A stretch of DNA of 64,000 nucleotides, from contig JAQPZY010001579.1 of assembly GCA_029931535.1 (NCBI GenBank), positions 395,001-459,000 on the forward strand, in the 5' to 3' direction. This stretch comes from Margaritifera margaritifera (lineage: Eukaryota > Mollusca > Bivalvia > Unionida > Margaritiferidae). This document shows positions 36,291 through 49,254 of the stretch, one piece after another. The translations under genes and the position numbers were made by a program. Position 1 is the stretch's first letter. Every line of letters starts with the position of its first letter. The notes beneath the pieces are model-generated. The model had not been told where the DNA came from and did not search any database. It was given only the letters and a program-made list of their open reading frames with translations.

Positions 36291-38655
36291 CTACAAAAGA
36301 ATTGACATATCACCCCTCTGGATAAATTGTTTATTTTTTGACTTGCTAAGATAGGAGTCAACAGCAATATGCTGTCCTATGCCCACATCAACTTCCGGCG
36401 AATGCATCAGAAATATTCTCATCAGGTGATTATTTGAGACAAAGTTTGTACACTGCCCCAACTGCTCCCGGAGACTTTTCTCAAATATTTTGAGCTCAGA
36501 GTCTGCCAAATCATCTGCTGTGAAAACCAGGACCAGATTCCACCCATTGCAGCTGAAAGTCACATGTGTGGCTCCAAACGTACGCCCAATACTATGAAGA
36601 CGTTACAAACAGACTAAAGGGCTAAGGACGGGTTCCTGAGAGACTTTAAGAAGAGCACGCTACTCCAGTCGGACAAATTTCGGTGCGAAATTATGCGTAA
36701 AGCCTTGTTCACCAGTCACTGCTGGGATAGCTTCTTAGAGCATTGGACTGTGAACAACCTGACTATAGCCTTGCATACAGAAATTGGAGCGAATCCATAA
36801 GGCCCTCTTTCAATACCATGTGAAGAAGTTTGCAGAGCGTCAAGGCCTCCTGCTATATTACTCCAGAAGGCAAAACTGCATGGTAACAATCTCAGGCACG
36901 TATAACGAAGAAAAAAGGTCTTGAATGACATGAATGATATGCTATCGTGCAGACCATATAATTCAAACTGAAGACATACGCCTAGGCTACCCAATGACGA
37001 TGCACATCAACTTGGGAAGCATGATGAATCTACAAAGTTATCGATTGTCGATGACAACATGCAGTGGAGCAATCTCGCAGTATCCGGCATTGAGTACATG
37101 AACTAGCTGGCATGAGTAGTGCCACAACCGGCTGACCGGCTGAGGGGAACGAGGCTCCACCCGTGCAAAATTACCGGAGAGTTCACAGAGCTAAACAAAA
37201 TAAGCTTGTTGCTTGAGTTAAGATGGTCTGAGCATACGCTTCGATCGACACTTGGCAGTTTAGCGTTGGCAGGATTGACAACACCGCGGGGCATTTAAAG
37301 GTCATGAGTGCAAACGAAATAGATACCCTGCTGCTGTCGTCGTACAAGTTGCCGTCGTCTCAGCTTGAGAAGGGTCTCGGGAGGCATCTTTGTATCTGGA
37401 GACATGGTTAACAGCTCGTCACGCACGAAATTACGCCTGGAGCCGTCTAGCAAATGATACAGAAACTGGCTCACCGGGATTTACAACTGTCCGCTGTAAG
37501 CTATGGATGTTCACGGACCACACAGGATCAGTGTATGGTGCTGTACATCTTCCAGCTCGCCCGGTTAGTATAGATACTGGACGCCGACACTGGAGGGAAA
37601 ACGTTTCTTCTCCATGCCATATGGTCTATGCTTTGTAGTGGATGGTTCTCGAGTTTCTGCGGTTGTAACCCTGAGAGCATGGGTATACTGATGGCCAAAG
37701 AATCGCTGGGACAGCACTTGGTTAAAATGCTTGACAATGTCATGTGCACGGCTGTTGCCGGCTTGCAATGTCTCACATGTGAGCCGTGCTTGGCAAGGAG
37801 TAGCGACACAGCGCCTATAAACTTGCATCCATCGTCAAGCTGAAGCAGCTTCGGCCACTTCAGAGATCTCCGTTTTTAGATGCGGGACAAAAGGCATTAC
37901 AGACATCTACGTTCTCCTTTGAGGTTTGTATCTCGGCATCTTTACTGCGGGTAGCAACGTCATGCACGATCCGTGCATATTTATGTCTTGCGGTAGACGT
38001 TGGATGTGTAAAAATTGCGTCCTTGTAACATGCCTTGGACAGGAAAATATATGTCAGATGGCGTGCTTTTCAGTAATGCCCTGGAAATGTCTTTGGAAAC
38101 CTTGCTAACGTCTGAAAGTTTTTGACTGCGCTAATATCCCGCTATTAGCCTTTTTGAGCTATACTATGTTGGAGACATTTTACTTTCTATCGCGCTTGCT
38201 TTACACACATAAGAGCTCTCGCTCCAACTTGATGGCGCCTTCGACTGCGAAAGAGATCTTGACGCAGGCGCAAGCCAGATACTTGCATAATAAGCACATG
38301 CGCTATAAGTGCTTTGGCGGTTTGCGGATGCTCATTGTTCTCCATCTTGAGAAGTGCTGTTACGCGATTTAAGGGCAACATGCTGCGCCCAGCAGGCCAA
38401 AGACGACTTTTTCCCACAGTAGGGTATCAGCGTGCTTTCCGCATACGGTCAGCAGTGTGGTTCATGAAAGCGGCCCGTATCCCCCTCCCGGCAGCCAACG
38501 CTTGACTGGGAACATAAAAGTCATACTGGCTGGGTTCGCGCTCTACCTGCTCCAGATTTTAAACTTTGACCAAATTTTACTGCCGCATTGGGAGGTTTGG
38601 AATTTGCATACAGCCTTGTCATGGCGTCTGCACAGCGAGTCAGCGCTTAGCGTTT
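36290..38655. pseudogene. Decayed coding-like block of unknown family, more GC-rich than its flanks
   Basis: Base composition changes sharply from AT-rich flanks to mixed sequence and returns near 38655. Protein-like strings occur on both strands. On the + strand there is MRKALFTSHCWDSFLEHW near 36690 and STKLSIVDDNMQWSNLAVSG near 37030-37095. On the minus strand there is DSELKIFEKSLREQLGQC near 36470, and also FGHQYTHALRVTTAE near 37680 and ENNEHPQTAKALIAHVLIMQ near 38310. No frame stays open beyond about 93 codons, so it is a relic. It abuts block B of the A/B/C repeat family, so it may be another gene of the same large element. Family and strand are unresolved. Confidence 0.4.
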
Positions 38656-38999
38656 AAATAGATTGTATGACCCAGAGAGGGCTAGCGCTATATATATGCA
38701 AACTAATTAATTGCATTTTTTTAAAAATTTCAATGAGTTATATTTAAACATCGCAAAAAAGAAACTGCGCTACAAGATAAAATGAACTGTATATTAATCC
38801 ATCTATTTTGTATGATTAATATAAACCACAAATAATTATTCTGACATGGTATATTATAAAATAACTTGCCGAAATAGTGATGTTTGAAACTTAGATATTT
38901 AGCATCCTACAGTTTACCCCTTGATTACAGACAGAACAGTCTTTGAACATATATGCTGGTTTTTAATATGATACATAAAAAGGAATTCTTATCTCAGGA

Positions 39000-39197
39000 A
39001 GTCATGGTAGCTCATATTGCAGAGCGTTAGACTAGTAATCCAGTGGTCTCGGGTTCAATACCCCCCCCCCAGGCCAGGCAAGCCCAGGTCGGCTGCCTTG
39101 GTGGTGTTCTTGGGACAGGCACTTAGCTCCCATTTCCTTTGCATATAATATAGTCAATAATGTGTTGAAAGTGCTGTTAAAACCAACAAAACAAACC
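39000..39197 (+). mobile_element. tRNA-derived SINE, copy 2, inserted in block B
   Basis: Same family as 1842-2011: tRNA-like head (GTAGCTCA...GCAGAGCGTTAGACTAGTAATCCAG, GGGTTCAATACCC), a body with GGCACTTAGCTCCC and CAATAATGTGTTGAAAG, and an A-rich ACCAACAAAACAAAC tail. A ten-C run lies after the B box. Block C lacks it at the equivalent place, so it inserted after the blocks separated. No clear target duplication is visible. Confidence 0.85.
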
Positions 39198-39410
39198 CTT
39201 ATGCAGCTATGATAATTGAATGTTAAATTAAAATTATACTTTAATTTTCAACTGTAAAATCATGCCGAAATCTTGAATTTCTCCTGGCAAATATTGGGTA
39301 CAACCAGAACAAAATAACGGACTCAAGTAAATGGAAGGTTGAGTATAAACCTTGCGATTATTATTTATGTTTGCTTGTATTTCAGCTGCTTCTTTAAGTC
39401 TGCTCAACAC

Positions 39411-39446
39411 AAGCTTCTTCTTCTTCTTCTTCTTCTTCTTCTTCCT
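39411..39446. repeat. (TTC)n microsatellite
   Basis: About eleven TTC units at a position that is also CTT-rich in the paralogues near 10370 and 59780. Confidence 0.95.
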
Positions 39447-40565
39447 TCAGCATTTGTATCAGAAACATAACCAAACATAATCAGCAAAAACGCTGATCTG
39501 CCTAGTTATGTCTTTGTGTTTTGCTTTGATCTTCTACACACACAGTACATTTACTTATCAAATTATAAAATTGTGATTTCCTTTATTTCCAAACCTCACT
39601 AATTGAACTATTATTTTTGTTGCTAATTAATTATCGTTAACTGCAATTATCGTCTTCCGATATCCGTATACTCGTCAACGCTTTAATGGTGTCTGAGCTT
39701 TGGAAGATATATTTGCAACATCCGGCATGATACAAAGCACTTCATTAAGTGAAATCTTGGACAATTCACCTACATTTGCCACATGAAACTATACTTTCAT
39801 ACTTAGAAATGTTACTACCGTCTCACAATTAAAACTTCTGATATAACCAAGAATGTGTTGTGTTTCATAAAAAATAAAAATGTTGTTCTTCTAATTGTTA
39901 CTGTTGAAATATCTTAGGTCACTTTTGGTTCGCAGTAATATCATCGTTGTCGAAAGAAAAGCAAATAACGAAAATTCACTGACAATGTAGTTTACAATTG
40001 TGTCGAAGTATTGTAGAATTATATTCAGTAGACTCCAAAAATCTTTTTATTTAATTACATGCTTTATTATCTTAAGTTCATTGTCTTTTGACAAAGTCAG
40101 TACAAAAAGCTAACATAAACGAGCGTTTCATGTACTGCAGATTGAAATGCACTGACCCTACATGAACTATACCATGCCTACCCTAACAGGTACTGCTCTT
40201 AAATCGATATATTTATAACAGAGTATTGATCATAGAACAAAACAATGTTATTTCTATTCAGTGAGCAAGGAACAACGATATTCTATCCCTGGATTCAACT
40301 TGCACAATGGCACCAAAAAGTTTTGGTACAAAAATTATTTCTGCGTGATCTTAGCATATCTTCAAGCGCTCAAATAACACCATGTTAACCAAAATAAGAC
40401 ACGAACATTGACCAGTCTACACCAGTGGTGATACACTAGTATTTACTTATGTCGTAACTTAAGTACAATGAGACAAATGGACAACTACGTCTTTTTTTAC
40501 AACCATTTGTTTACACACACCACATACATTCACATAAATACATACATTCACACACATACGCACGT

Positions 40566-40566
<1 letters not shown>

Positions 40567-40662
<96 letters not shown>

Positions 40663-40665
40663 GAG
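40567..40665. repeat. (CA)n(TA)n(GA)n microsatellite
   Basis: CA, TA and GA runs in succession at the end of the block B homology. It occupies the same relative place as the (TA)n tract at 58637 in block C, so it probably grew from a shared ancestral seed. Confidence 0.97.
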
Positions 40666-40669
40666 TTTC

Positions 40670-43600
40670 ATCCTATCCCAATTGTCAGGTCATTGGTAAG
40701 TCTAGGATTCGTTTTGTCGGGTCAGATACTGATTGTCGGGTCTTTCTTTCAGTATTATTGGGTCCATGACACAACAATTGTCGACCCAACCAATCAGAGA
40801 TAAAGATACACGTTACAATAATCTTTATTTAGCGTCGATAACCTGGATAATATATAAACACTAGCCCCAGACGATATATTTTAACTACTCGTCAGTTTCA
40901 TTTGGTTTATATGGATAATATACTCTTTTTATATGATTAGCCTTAAACCTTAAATCGTTGGCCCTGTTTCACTGAAATTTGTTTCTAGCTGTTTAATCTA
41001 TGATGGCCTTTGAAAAACCTAGGTTTTATGTGAGGCACATACGTAACATAACAACGTTAATTCAGTAAAAAATATACATCAAAAGATGTGCAAACGAACG
41101 AACAATCTATTTACCAAGTGGACAAAACCTCAGTCGTGCCTAGAGTATTATTATAAAGATATAGAGTGTGGCTATATTTTCCGCCAAGTATAAAGAAGAA
41201 ATTGTGACTGCAATAATAATAATCATACTAATAATACTTCTCGTGATCATCAGTGTCAGTGTTTAAAAATACTACATTCTTTGTTGATCTAAGAAGTGGT
41301 CAATCAGGCATCTTACTTGTTTGGGATTGTATATTTAGTTCTAAATGGTAAACCAGAAAGACACTCGTAGAATATATAGAACAGCTAATATCATATGCAC
41401 AGGTTTATGCAAAATGGCTTACAAATAGTTTGTTCTTGGTATGTTAACATGGTAAGAGAGCCTTAACCCCTTTGAGTGTTTAGATATTGTGACACATCAG
41501 GAGTATAACAGCATGTCACTACAGAGCAAATCAAATAACATCTGCGTGAGACTAGCTGAGGTCGATGTTTTCAGTATTTCAAAGAACCTCAAGACAACAG
41601 TTGTTGTGAACGTAATGGATTTTTAACGCGTTAATACCACAAATAATTTTCCTTTAATCAACTAATGACCATGCATTCATTAGACTCTAATTTCCCACTT
41701 CCATTGTTTCTCTTGCTTCACATTCGTATGATTTATCAGTACGCTTTTCTAATCCGTAGATCTTTATTTCATACCACGTACTTGAAACATGACACATACA
41801 CATAATGCACAGAATTATTTCTATCTCAAATTGCTAAACACGTATGCATGACAATATCCTGATAATTCCTTATGGGAGTATCCTTGATACGAAATGCTAC
41901 CGTAAAGTCTTGTGAATACTGTACATTATGACGTCTGCTCCTAGTAATTGCCTAATTACTTGATTTTAACAATATCTTCCCCAATACCGACTACCCAAAA
42001 AATCTAACAACGCTATGTTGATTCGACATAAAGGTTTTTTGTTCTAACTATTTTATACTAATCACAAATATATGTACTAATTATGGGGTTAATGATATAT
42101 GTTTGCTCAACTTTAAACAAAAGCACATACCATGTTTGATAGATTAATAAACAATATCACTCCATTCATTTTAAAAGACAAAGCCATATAGGCATAGTTC
42201 AAAACTTATTGTCTGTAGAGGAGTAATTTGAATCATATATGAATATATGTGTTTCATGAGTCCAATTTACGAAAAATGCAATCCAATTGTTCATTACTGA
42301 CTTTAAGAATGACCACTGTATTCCGTTCGCCAAGATTTTCTTTTCTTTGAAACAATGTTGCACTGTACAGCATCCAATGGACTCATTTTAAATATGCTCA
42401 ATATAAAATAATATTCATGTGGCATATTCCAAAATGTGATCTTGAAAAGATTTGGGTGACATGGCTTACTAATAAATATGTTATATTTTCATAATATGGT
42501 GCGATTCATTGAACGATACAGCCGGCAGGACATGTTTTATACATAAGATTTTTCCACTACTGAATTGGATCTTTTTCATTAATTCCAGCACCCAGAATAT
42601 TTGTGACGTCATTGGTGCCAAAGTCAATGTTTTATCGTACACTTTCATTACTATAACTGAAGTCAGTATGATCCAATGTATATCACTTAATTGTCCCAAT
42701 TGACTCGTTCAAAGAGAAGGGTCTGAGCTTTATCGTTTTTCTGACATGGGTAAACATCCACGATTCAGGAAGACATGAACTGAGTGATATAAACGAGGTT
42801 TGCAGGGACAGGGACACAAGCCTTTGTAGCCCACGAAAGATGACCTTTTCTGTCATATGCTTTCGATTGTTTTCCATTCCACATGAATAAGAAGAAGGAC
42901 CAAATTCAAGCTTGAATTATACAGTGAGTAACTAGGGAAATTCGGCCTCCTCATTTAATGGAAAATTGTTTTGATCTGATGGATCCTCTATTTTACACAT
43001 ATGTCCTATTTTGTCCAACGGAAAGAAAAAATTCTTTGTCCTACACAGCACGTAAAAAAAATTGGTGATGGAGTAGTTTGGGGAACTTTGCCGTATAGGA
43101 ATAAGAACATGTATAAATATCGGTAATCACGAGGGGGGGGGGGGCTCTAGGGATGGAGAGGGAATAGAAGTTAGGCTTACCAATTGATGTGCCCTACACA
43201 ACCGTCGTCGACAAGTCTAGAATCCTCCTAATCACTCGGAATCAGAGTTAGGATCCGAGTCAGAATCGAATTCTAGTGACCCATTTTATGATATCTGTGA
43301 ATATTATAAAAATTAATTTCTTTTTGACGTCCAGCTATAAAAATAAGTTACTTATTTCGAAATAATGATCCAGCTATTTTAGGCAATAAAATAAAGAATA
43401 CTACTATTTGGCTGATCGTATTGTAACCACTTTCCAAAATTGCTCCATAATCTCTATGAACACAAGCAGGAACGGTTTTAAAGTTACGTTTTGGGTAGTA
43501 AATGATAGTATACATGACGATTTTTACATAAGGTTTTGCTGGGTCGTCCACCAAGTCAGAGTGCAAAGTCACTGACAACTGATATTGCAATTTGCTTTAT

Positions 43601-45245
43601 ACGTTGAGTTAATGATAATATTGATTTAATTTCTCAAGGAAGAATCTTGAAAAATAAGATATAATGTATTAGTGTCAAAAGAAAACTTATGGAGACTCGT
43701 AAGATTCTGGTTTTCTAATTTTAGTAACTACTGTCATATTTGACAGCAGATTGGCGTCATTTGTATAAAGTTTAAAGCTCTTCGTGCAAGAATACTTTCT
43801 GTCAAAGGACAAGTTCGATAAGGGTCGATTTTGCCCCACTCAGATCCAGATGAAACGCATACAGATAAAAGATGTCCCTTTGTTTTCCTTAAATATGTAT
43901 TTAATACTTATCCAGACCTGCTTTTAATAATGAAAAGCGACCATTGACAATCCAGTGGTTTTCTCCTCGGTTAGGCACCTATTTTCGTAGATCATAGACA
44001 TTTGCATAATAAGCCCCTTTCAAGCTGAGAGCCGAAAATGATACATCTAAAATTATGCATTGGATCCTCTCTACAGTTTCGCACTTTGCATAGGATTTGA
44101 TTTTCAAAGAAAAATAATTTTCCAGGTTGTCTTTGCTGCTTATCCTGCTTATCCTGGTTATTCAAACAGACCTTGTATATATTAGGAATTGTTAAAAGAA
44201 ATATTAATTCCCTTTATTTTGGTGTATGATTAATGGGTGTAATTTTTTTTATAAAGTATACAGCTTGGCTTGGCCTTACTTAAGATGCGCACCTCTCAAA
44301 CGACTGCTAGTTTATATATATATTATTCATTCATTGTACTTTCAGAAGCTGCTTTGTCTAATCTGGCAAAATTGATTTTCCCTATTTTATAACTGCAAAA
44401 GTTAGTGTACTTTGGACTAGTTTAGGCTCATTTTCCGAGCACATGGGATCAGCCATTTTAACAGCTGTCTGGCTTTAGATAGTGCATAGTTTCCATAATT
44501 ACCACATGTAAAGTAATTTCAGTCACGGCACATGAAAGCTGCATAAGGTATGCTAACATTCTTTTCATTGTTCATGTTTCTAATGCAAACAACTTCACCT
44601 TATACTGGTCCCTATCTCAGCAGTACATAATAACTGTAAAGTGATACCATATGCACACAATATGCGTAATAGTCAATGATGTTTTGTATAATTCTGTATA
44701 TATTCACGTTAAGTACGGTTGATTACTTCTGATATCGCTTTTCGTTTTTATTTTAAACGTTAACTTATGTTTATGTTTAGGACTGACTTGTGTGCCAATG
44801 TCCTGCCAGAATCTCCATAAAATAACAATTTCTGTATTTATCAATCATAAATATTCTAACAAATAAACGTGCAGACATGTTGTACCTTAGTAATAGCACG
44901 ATTTTGCAAAAGCGTATAATTAGGAATGAAAACCAAATGTTCAGAACATCGGCGATCAAAGCGGCATCAATTGAATATAATCATCAAATGGTGCTTGATG
45001 TTGGTTTTGGTGAAATTATTGCCTTATGTATTGCATTTATTTCCACGATTTTCTCACCTTTATATTAATTTTATTTATTTTTGTATTTAATGTCTAAGGT
45101 ATTAACGTTGATCCATTTGATCCATTATCAATAACAAGATACACATCTTAGTAATTGTTCTATTTAAAAAATATCCCAGGCTTTCCAACGTTCCCCCTTC
45201 CCCCCCCCCCCCGAAAGTTGAATGGTTGGTCCCTAATGTTCCAAT
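40670..45245. other. AT-rich stretch, no supported gene
   Basis: No exon, RNA gene or element could be supported over about 4.6 kb. The 80-codon minus frame at 43348-43590 looks somewhat protein-like (HSDLVDDPAKPYVKIVM) but has no paralogue, splice context or family match. A run of thirteen G lies at about 43132-43144, and a C-rich run at about 45196-45211. Confidence 0.45.
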
Positions 45246-45249
45246 GCTT

Positions 45250-46050
45250 TTTATGCGCGATGTGCAACAGTTATTTTTATTGTTCAAATTATCAAATATA
45301 AAATATAGTTTTTTACATTTAGTGCAAGTCTCCCCTCTTACCTCCTACACACACAACATGCTAGAGAGGTATTCCAAGTCACCGACCAGAACCGTCGGCA
45401 AGCAAGCGGAAAAGAAATATTGCTAAAGGTGGCCGACAGGAAGAAAATTGGGTTTGGCAGGTTCAAATCTACCCGAATATATCACATTTTGTTGCATATC
45501 ATACGATTCAAGAATATACTAAACAATATATATTAGATCGGTATGCCTATGTCAACGAGAAAAATCGCCCCTACAATTAGGCCCACATCACTGAATTGCC
45601 AATAAATTTTCTTGTCGGCATACCGATTTAAGATATTTTGTAAAGTATATTCTTATATGATATCAGATGTTTAAAAAAGAAATGTGTTATATTCCGGTAG
45701 ATTAGACCCTGCTAAACCTAATTTTGTTTCCTGTCAGCCACTATTTCGCATACTTATTTTTTGGATCCTTCCCGAAGGTGACTTGGAATACCTTGAACTT
45801 GTAATAGCACACTTAATCTTGCCTCGAAAGAATATATATCAAGCTGTAAATAATTATCAATTTTACTATATAAACTCAAATTTTTAATTTCCATCTCATA
45901 ATATGTCTAAATTTCTCTCTAATTTAGCCTAAAATCGACGTGTTTTTGTTAAAACTCGATATCATGATTAAGCAACAGTTTACATTCGCTCCGAGTTTTT
46001 AACTCTTTAGAAAACCCCAAAATTGATTAAATAAAAGAATTGCGCAAATA
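45250..46050 (+). repeat. Segmental duplicate, partner of 31500-32240
   Basis: Same landmarks in the same order as 31500-32240 but without the (TA)n tract. The two copies are about 13.7 kb apart in direct orientation. Confidence 0.8.
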
Positions 46051-46059
46051 CAAGAACCA

Positions 46060-48955
46060 TCTTGAATCTGTAGCACGTAGAGATTTTAGGATCGAGTTTC
46101 CCGCAAAACAAACCTGCTGTTTACCGATCTGATAACTTTGAAACTTAACAATATATATAGTACAAGTGTAGAATATAGATAATAAATGCAACTTAAAATG
46201 CTTAAAGAATTACAAAAAGTACACGTGTATATTTGTTCTTACCATCATTCCTTCTTTTTACACCATTTTAGTCATAAGTGGCATAATCGGCTGCTTCTTG
46301 TTTTTGTTGTTGCTGTGTATCTCATTTCTTCATGCGCCTCTTCTATATTTAGCCACTTTCATCCAAATATTACGATTGCTTGTAATTTGTGCTAAAGAAT
46401 TCCACAAAACGCTATCAGCAGCAGAAGAAAAGAGTCAAACTCCCATACTAACTGCAATCGACATTTGAATTTGAATTTGAATTTAAGTTTTATTTAAAGA
46501 AACATAAAATGACATTCTAGTGATACTGTGAAGTAGGTCTATAATGCGATTGACATATAACGAGTGATCTAAAGAAACCGCAGCTTCTCTTCATTTTTAT
46601 GTTTGTTAAGGATGAAAGCAAAACCGAGAACATATATACAATTTGCATATATGTTAGATAGTACCAACAAGTGTCTTCTGTCAAAAAAGATGCGGAAATC
46701 AGGCAAAATTTGAGTTTTTATGGAACAGACGCCTATTTAGGAACAATAATAAGTCTTAATTTCACATTATTTGATTATATTATGGTTACTTATGTTGCAG
46801 TAGACAAATAGTAGATATGGCACAACCATAACAAATACTCTTACACACACTTTAATTTATCGCTAATGTGGTTGCTAAAATCGGCCCTTATCAAACCTTG
46901 TCCTTTTTTGGTAATTAAAATCTCTGATCATATGCGATTTGAACATTTTCCACATTATTGTTCATTTCAGCAATAAGTTTAATTCAGATTAATTACGGAC
47001 AATTATCAAACTTCCGTTGTTAATTGCGGTACCATAATTGGGGCTGTTAAATACGACGACCCAAGTCAGATGATTTCGTGTAATGCAAACACACCATTCC
47101 AAAACTTAAAATGACATCTTCTTTTTGTGCTAACCCTCGTCAATATTTTATAACACTGTTGACAATGGTCACTGCCTTGATTTCTGTAGAACATCCGCTA
47201 AAGTCAAATCTCTATTAGGGAGAGACCATTTAATTTCTTATACAAAGGGGATATGGTGTAAATGCTTGAAACCAATTCTCTTGGTAATCTTTGTTATAAA
47301 AAAAGACCTTAATCTCTTTTTTATTTTAGTTAAACAATTGTATCTTGTGATAAAAGTAAAATAAAATACCTCGGTCGAAAAGAACATCTTAGCCCCATAA
47401 AGTAAATGATCAGTCCCTTTTGTTAAACATGCAGCCAGAATGAAACTAGTTCAAAGTTGTGTATATTCAGCCTTGTGACTGTGCCATTACTGCTTAAGGA
47501 CTAAGCACGTGGTACGCATTTGAGTGTAAATTCATTGTTTTGGGGGGGGAGGGGGAGGGGTAACAGAAGTGGTTGTCATTTGGAGTTTAACTGTCAATAT
47601 CTCAGATTATTAATTTCCTTTGTAACTGTAGGATACATTTATGCTGTTCAAGAGAAACCAAAAGGTGTGTTCTCGTTAAGTCAGTGCGTATGTTTGTTCA
47701 GATTTCTTTGAATAAAGTATAAAAGTAAACTTATTGCAAAAATAGAAGTTGATCAACCTTTTCTAAATACACATGTATTGAATAAGAAAGGCTGTTTTGA
47801 AATTATTTTGTGTATCGTCCAAATATATAATGGACATAAGGATGACTGATTCTTCAAATATCAGATTGTAAATCACTCTTGACGTCTCAGTCTTTCCATG
47901 GTGGCTGAACTGTCAATAAAGCAAGGTGCCATAGGTTACAGATTTTACTTCCAGGACAGCATCAATGCACCGTAGCCAAAGTACACACACAGAATTACAC
48001 CATAATCATCATCATCATCTTCTAAATAATAATCAATTATATATAAATCAGTAACCAAGAGTGGCTAAATCTCAGCCAAGGATCACCACCAAAACACACG
48101 AGGGAGAAATACTCGGAAATAGACAAGGACTACATTCGTGGGTACTGAGCCAGAAGTAATAATTGTGATCCAAGTCTTATCAGGCAAACTTTGTTATGTC
48201 CAATTTTGGTCAAACTTTTATATCTACATGCCACACATATTTCAACTTTATTCACCTAATCTGATTCCTATTCATTATGAACTAGGAGCCTTACCACTGT
48301 CAGAAATTTTGTTTTGTTCTTGTTCAGCAAGGTGCAATATTTGGACCAGATGCTTTCAAGGCCCCAAATTATATTCCTTAACTTCAGGAATTTTTAAAAG
48401 CAGTAGAAACTTATTTTTGATACAATATAATTTATTTTTTATAACTTCTTTGAAAAAAATTATAATATATTGATAAACTGATTCAAATAAAATGTAAAAA
48501 AAACCATTTTTAATTTCAACAACTTTTAAAATATATAAATTACGTTTTCAAACAAATTTGAAACATTAAACTGACAAATGTTAGACAGCAAAGTTGACCA
48601 AAGAATGACATTTAAGACAAGTGCTAGACTAGGTCTGTACAACTTATAACATTTGGTCTAGGGCATTGTGCGAAACCTCTCCTAACTATCCTGCAAGCCC
48701 ACATGACTAGTAACCTGAAAATGCTACTGGTCTTGTCCATAACCAACTGGTCCTACATTTCATCATACAAGAAGACGAAATGTAGTCAATGACTAAATGG
48801 TAAATTCAGGTAGACATGTATATCAGTCCTGAGTAAAGTTATTTATATAATGAAACATGGAACATAGAGAAAAACACGAAATACGATATTTATATCATAT
48901 GTCAAATTTATTAAATTTAGTTAAATTCAGCATAACCTTCCCATTATTTTCTGAC
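46060..48955. other. AT-rich stretch, no supported gene
   Basis: Only scattered frames without domains. A short (TTTGAA)n run sits at about 46455-46480 and an eight-G tract with GGAGGGGG at 47540-47560. Confidence 0.45.
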
Positions 48956-48961
48956 CATGCA

Positions 48962-49252
48962 GGACAATTATGCTTACTGTCCAGCTGATCCAGATCCATT
49001 CATAGCTCATCTAGAGGCTTGGAATACTAATTTAACCATTGATGTCCAATCTGAATTATAGTCCTAATAAGAATCCGAGTCCTTACCCATTGCCTTGTCA
49101 TCAATTTCATTATCAGATTTAGACCCAGCCTCCAAGAACGAGGCTGTGGTATGCAACGTACAGCTGCTAATGAAATTAGTCTGCGGAAAGATGAGTTCCA
49201 GCAATGGATTGCTGGAACTATAACTGGATCAAATGCATCCACATCAACATAA
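48962..49252 (+). CDS. Exon-like block of unknown family, possibly a C-terminal exon
   Basis: The block follows an acceptor (CCCATTATTTTCTGACCATGCAG). It opens with DNYAYCPADPDPFIAHLEAW and NTNLTIDVQSEL, then a stop at 49060. The sequence beyond still looks coding: one frame has LPIALSSISLSDLDPASKNE and, after a shift near 49135, another has RGCGMQRTAANEISLRKDEF and QQWIAGTITGSN, ending at TAA at 49252. That would be a terminal exon of about 96 codons with one frameshift and one early stop. I do not recognise the family. It could be a decayed host exon or a mobile-element fragment. Confidence 0.35.
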
Positions 49253-49254
49253 TG

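Larger units (their letters stand above)
38770..40490 (+). repeat. Block B of the dispersed A/B/C family
   Basis: 38770-39345 aligns with 59340-59700 (AATCCATCTATTTT..ATGATT, CAAATATTGGGTACAACCAG). 39345-39560 aligns with 59735-59960 and 10290-10500 (AGGTTGAGTA.AAACTTG, a CTTCTTCTTC tract, AAACATAACCAAACATAA). 40060-40490 aligns with 58140-58570 (GACAAAGTCAGTACAAAAA, CAGTGGTGATACACTA). The segment order differs from block C. Nothing in it is coding. Confidence 0.85.

Noticed and set aside
37390..37843. Overlapping + strand frames of 82 and 71 codons as a real gene
   Set aside because: Minus frames of similar quality cover the same bases. The region is kept only as an unresolved relic.
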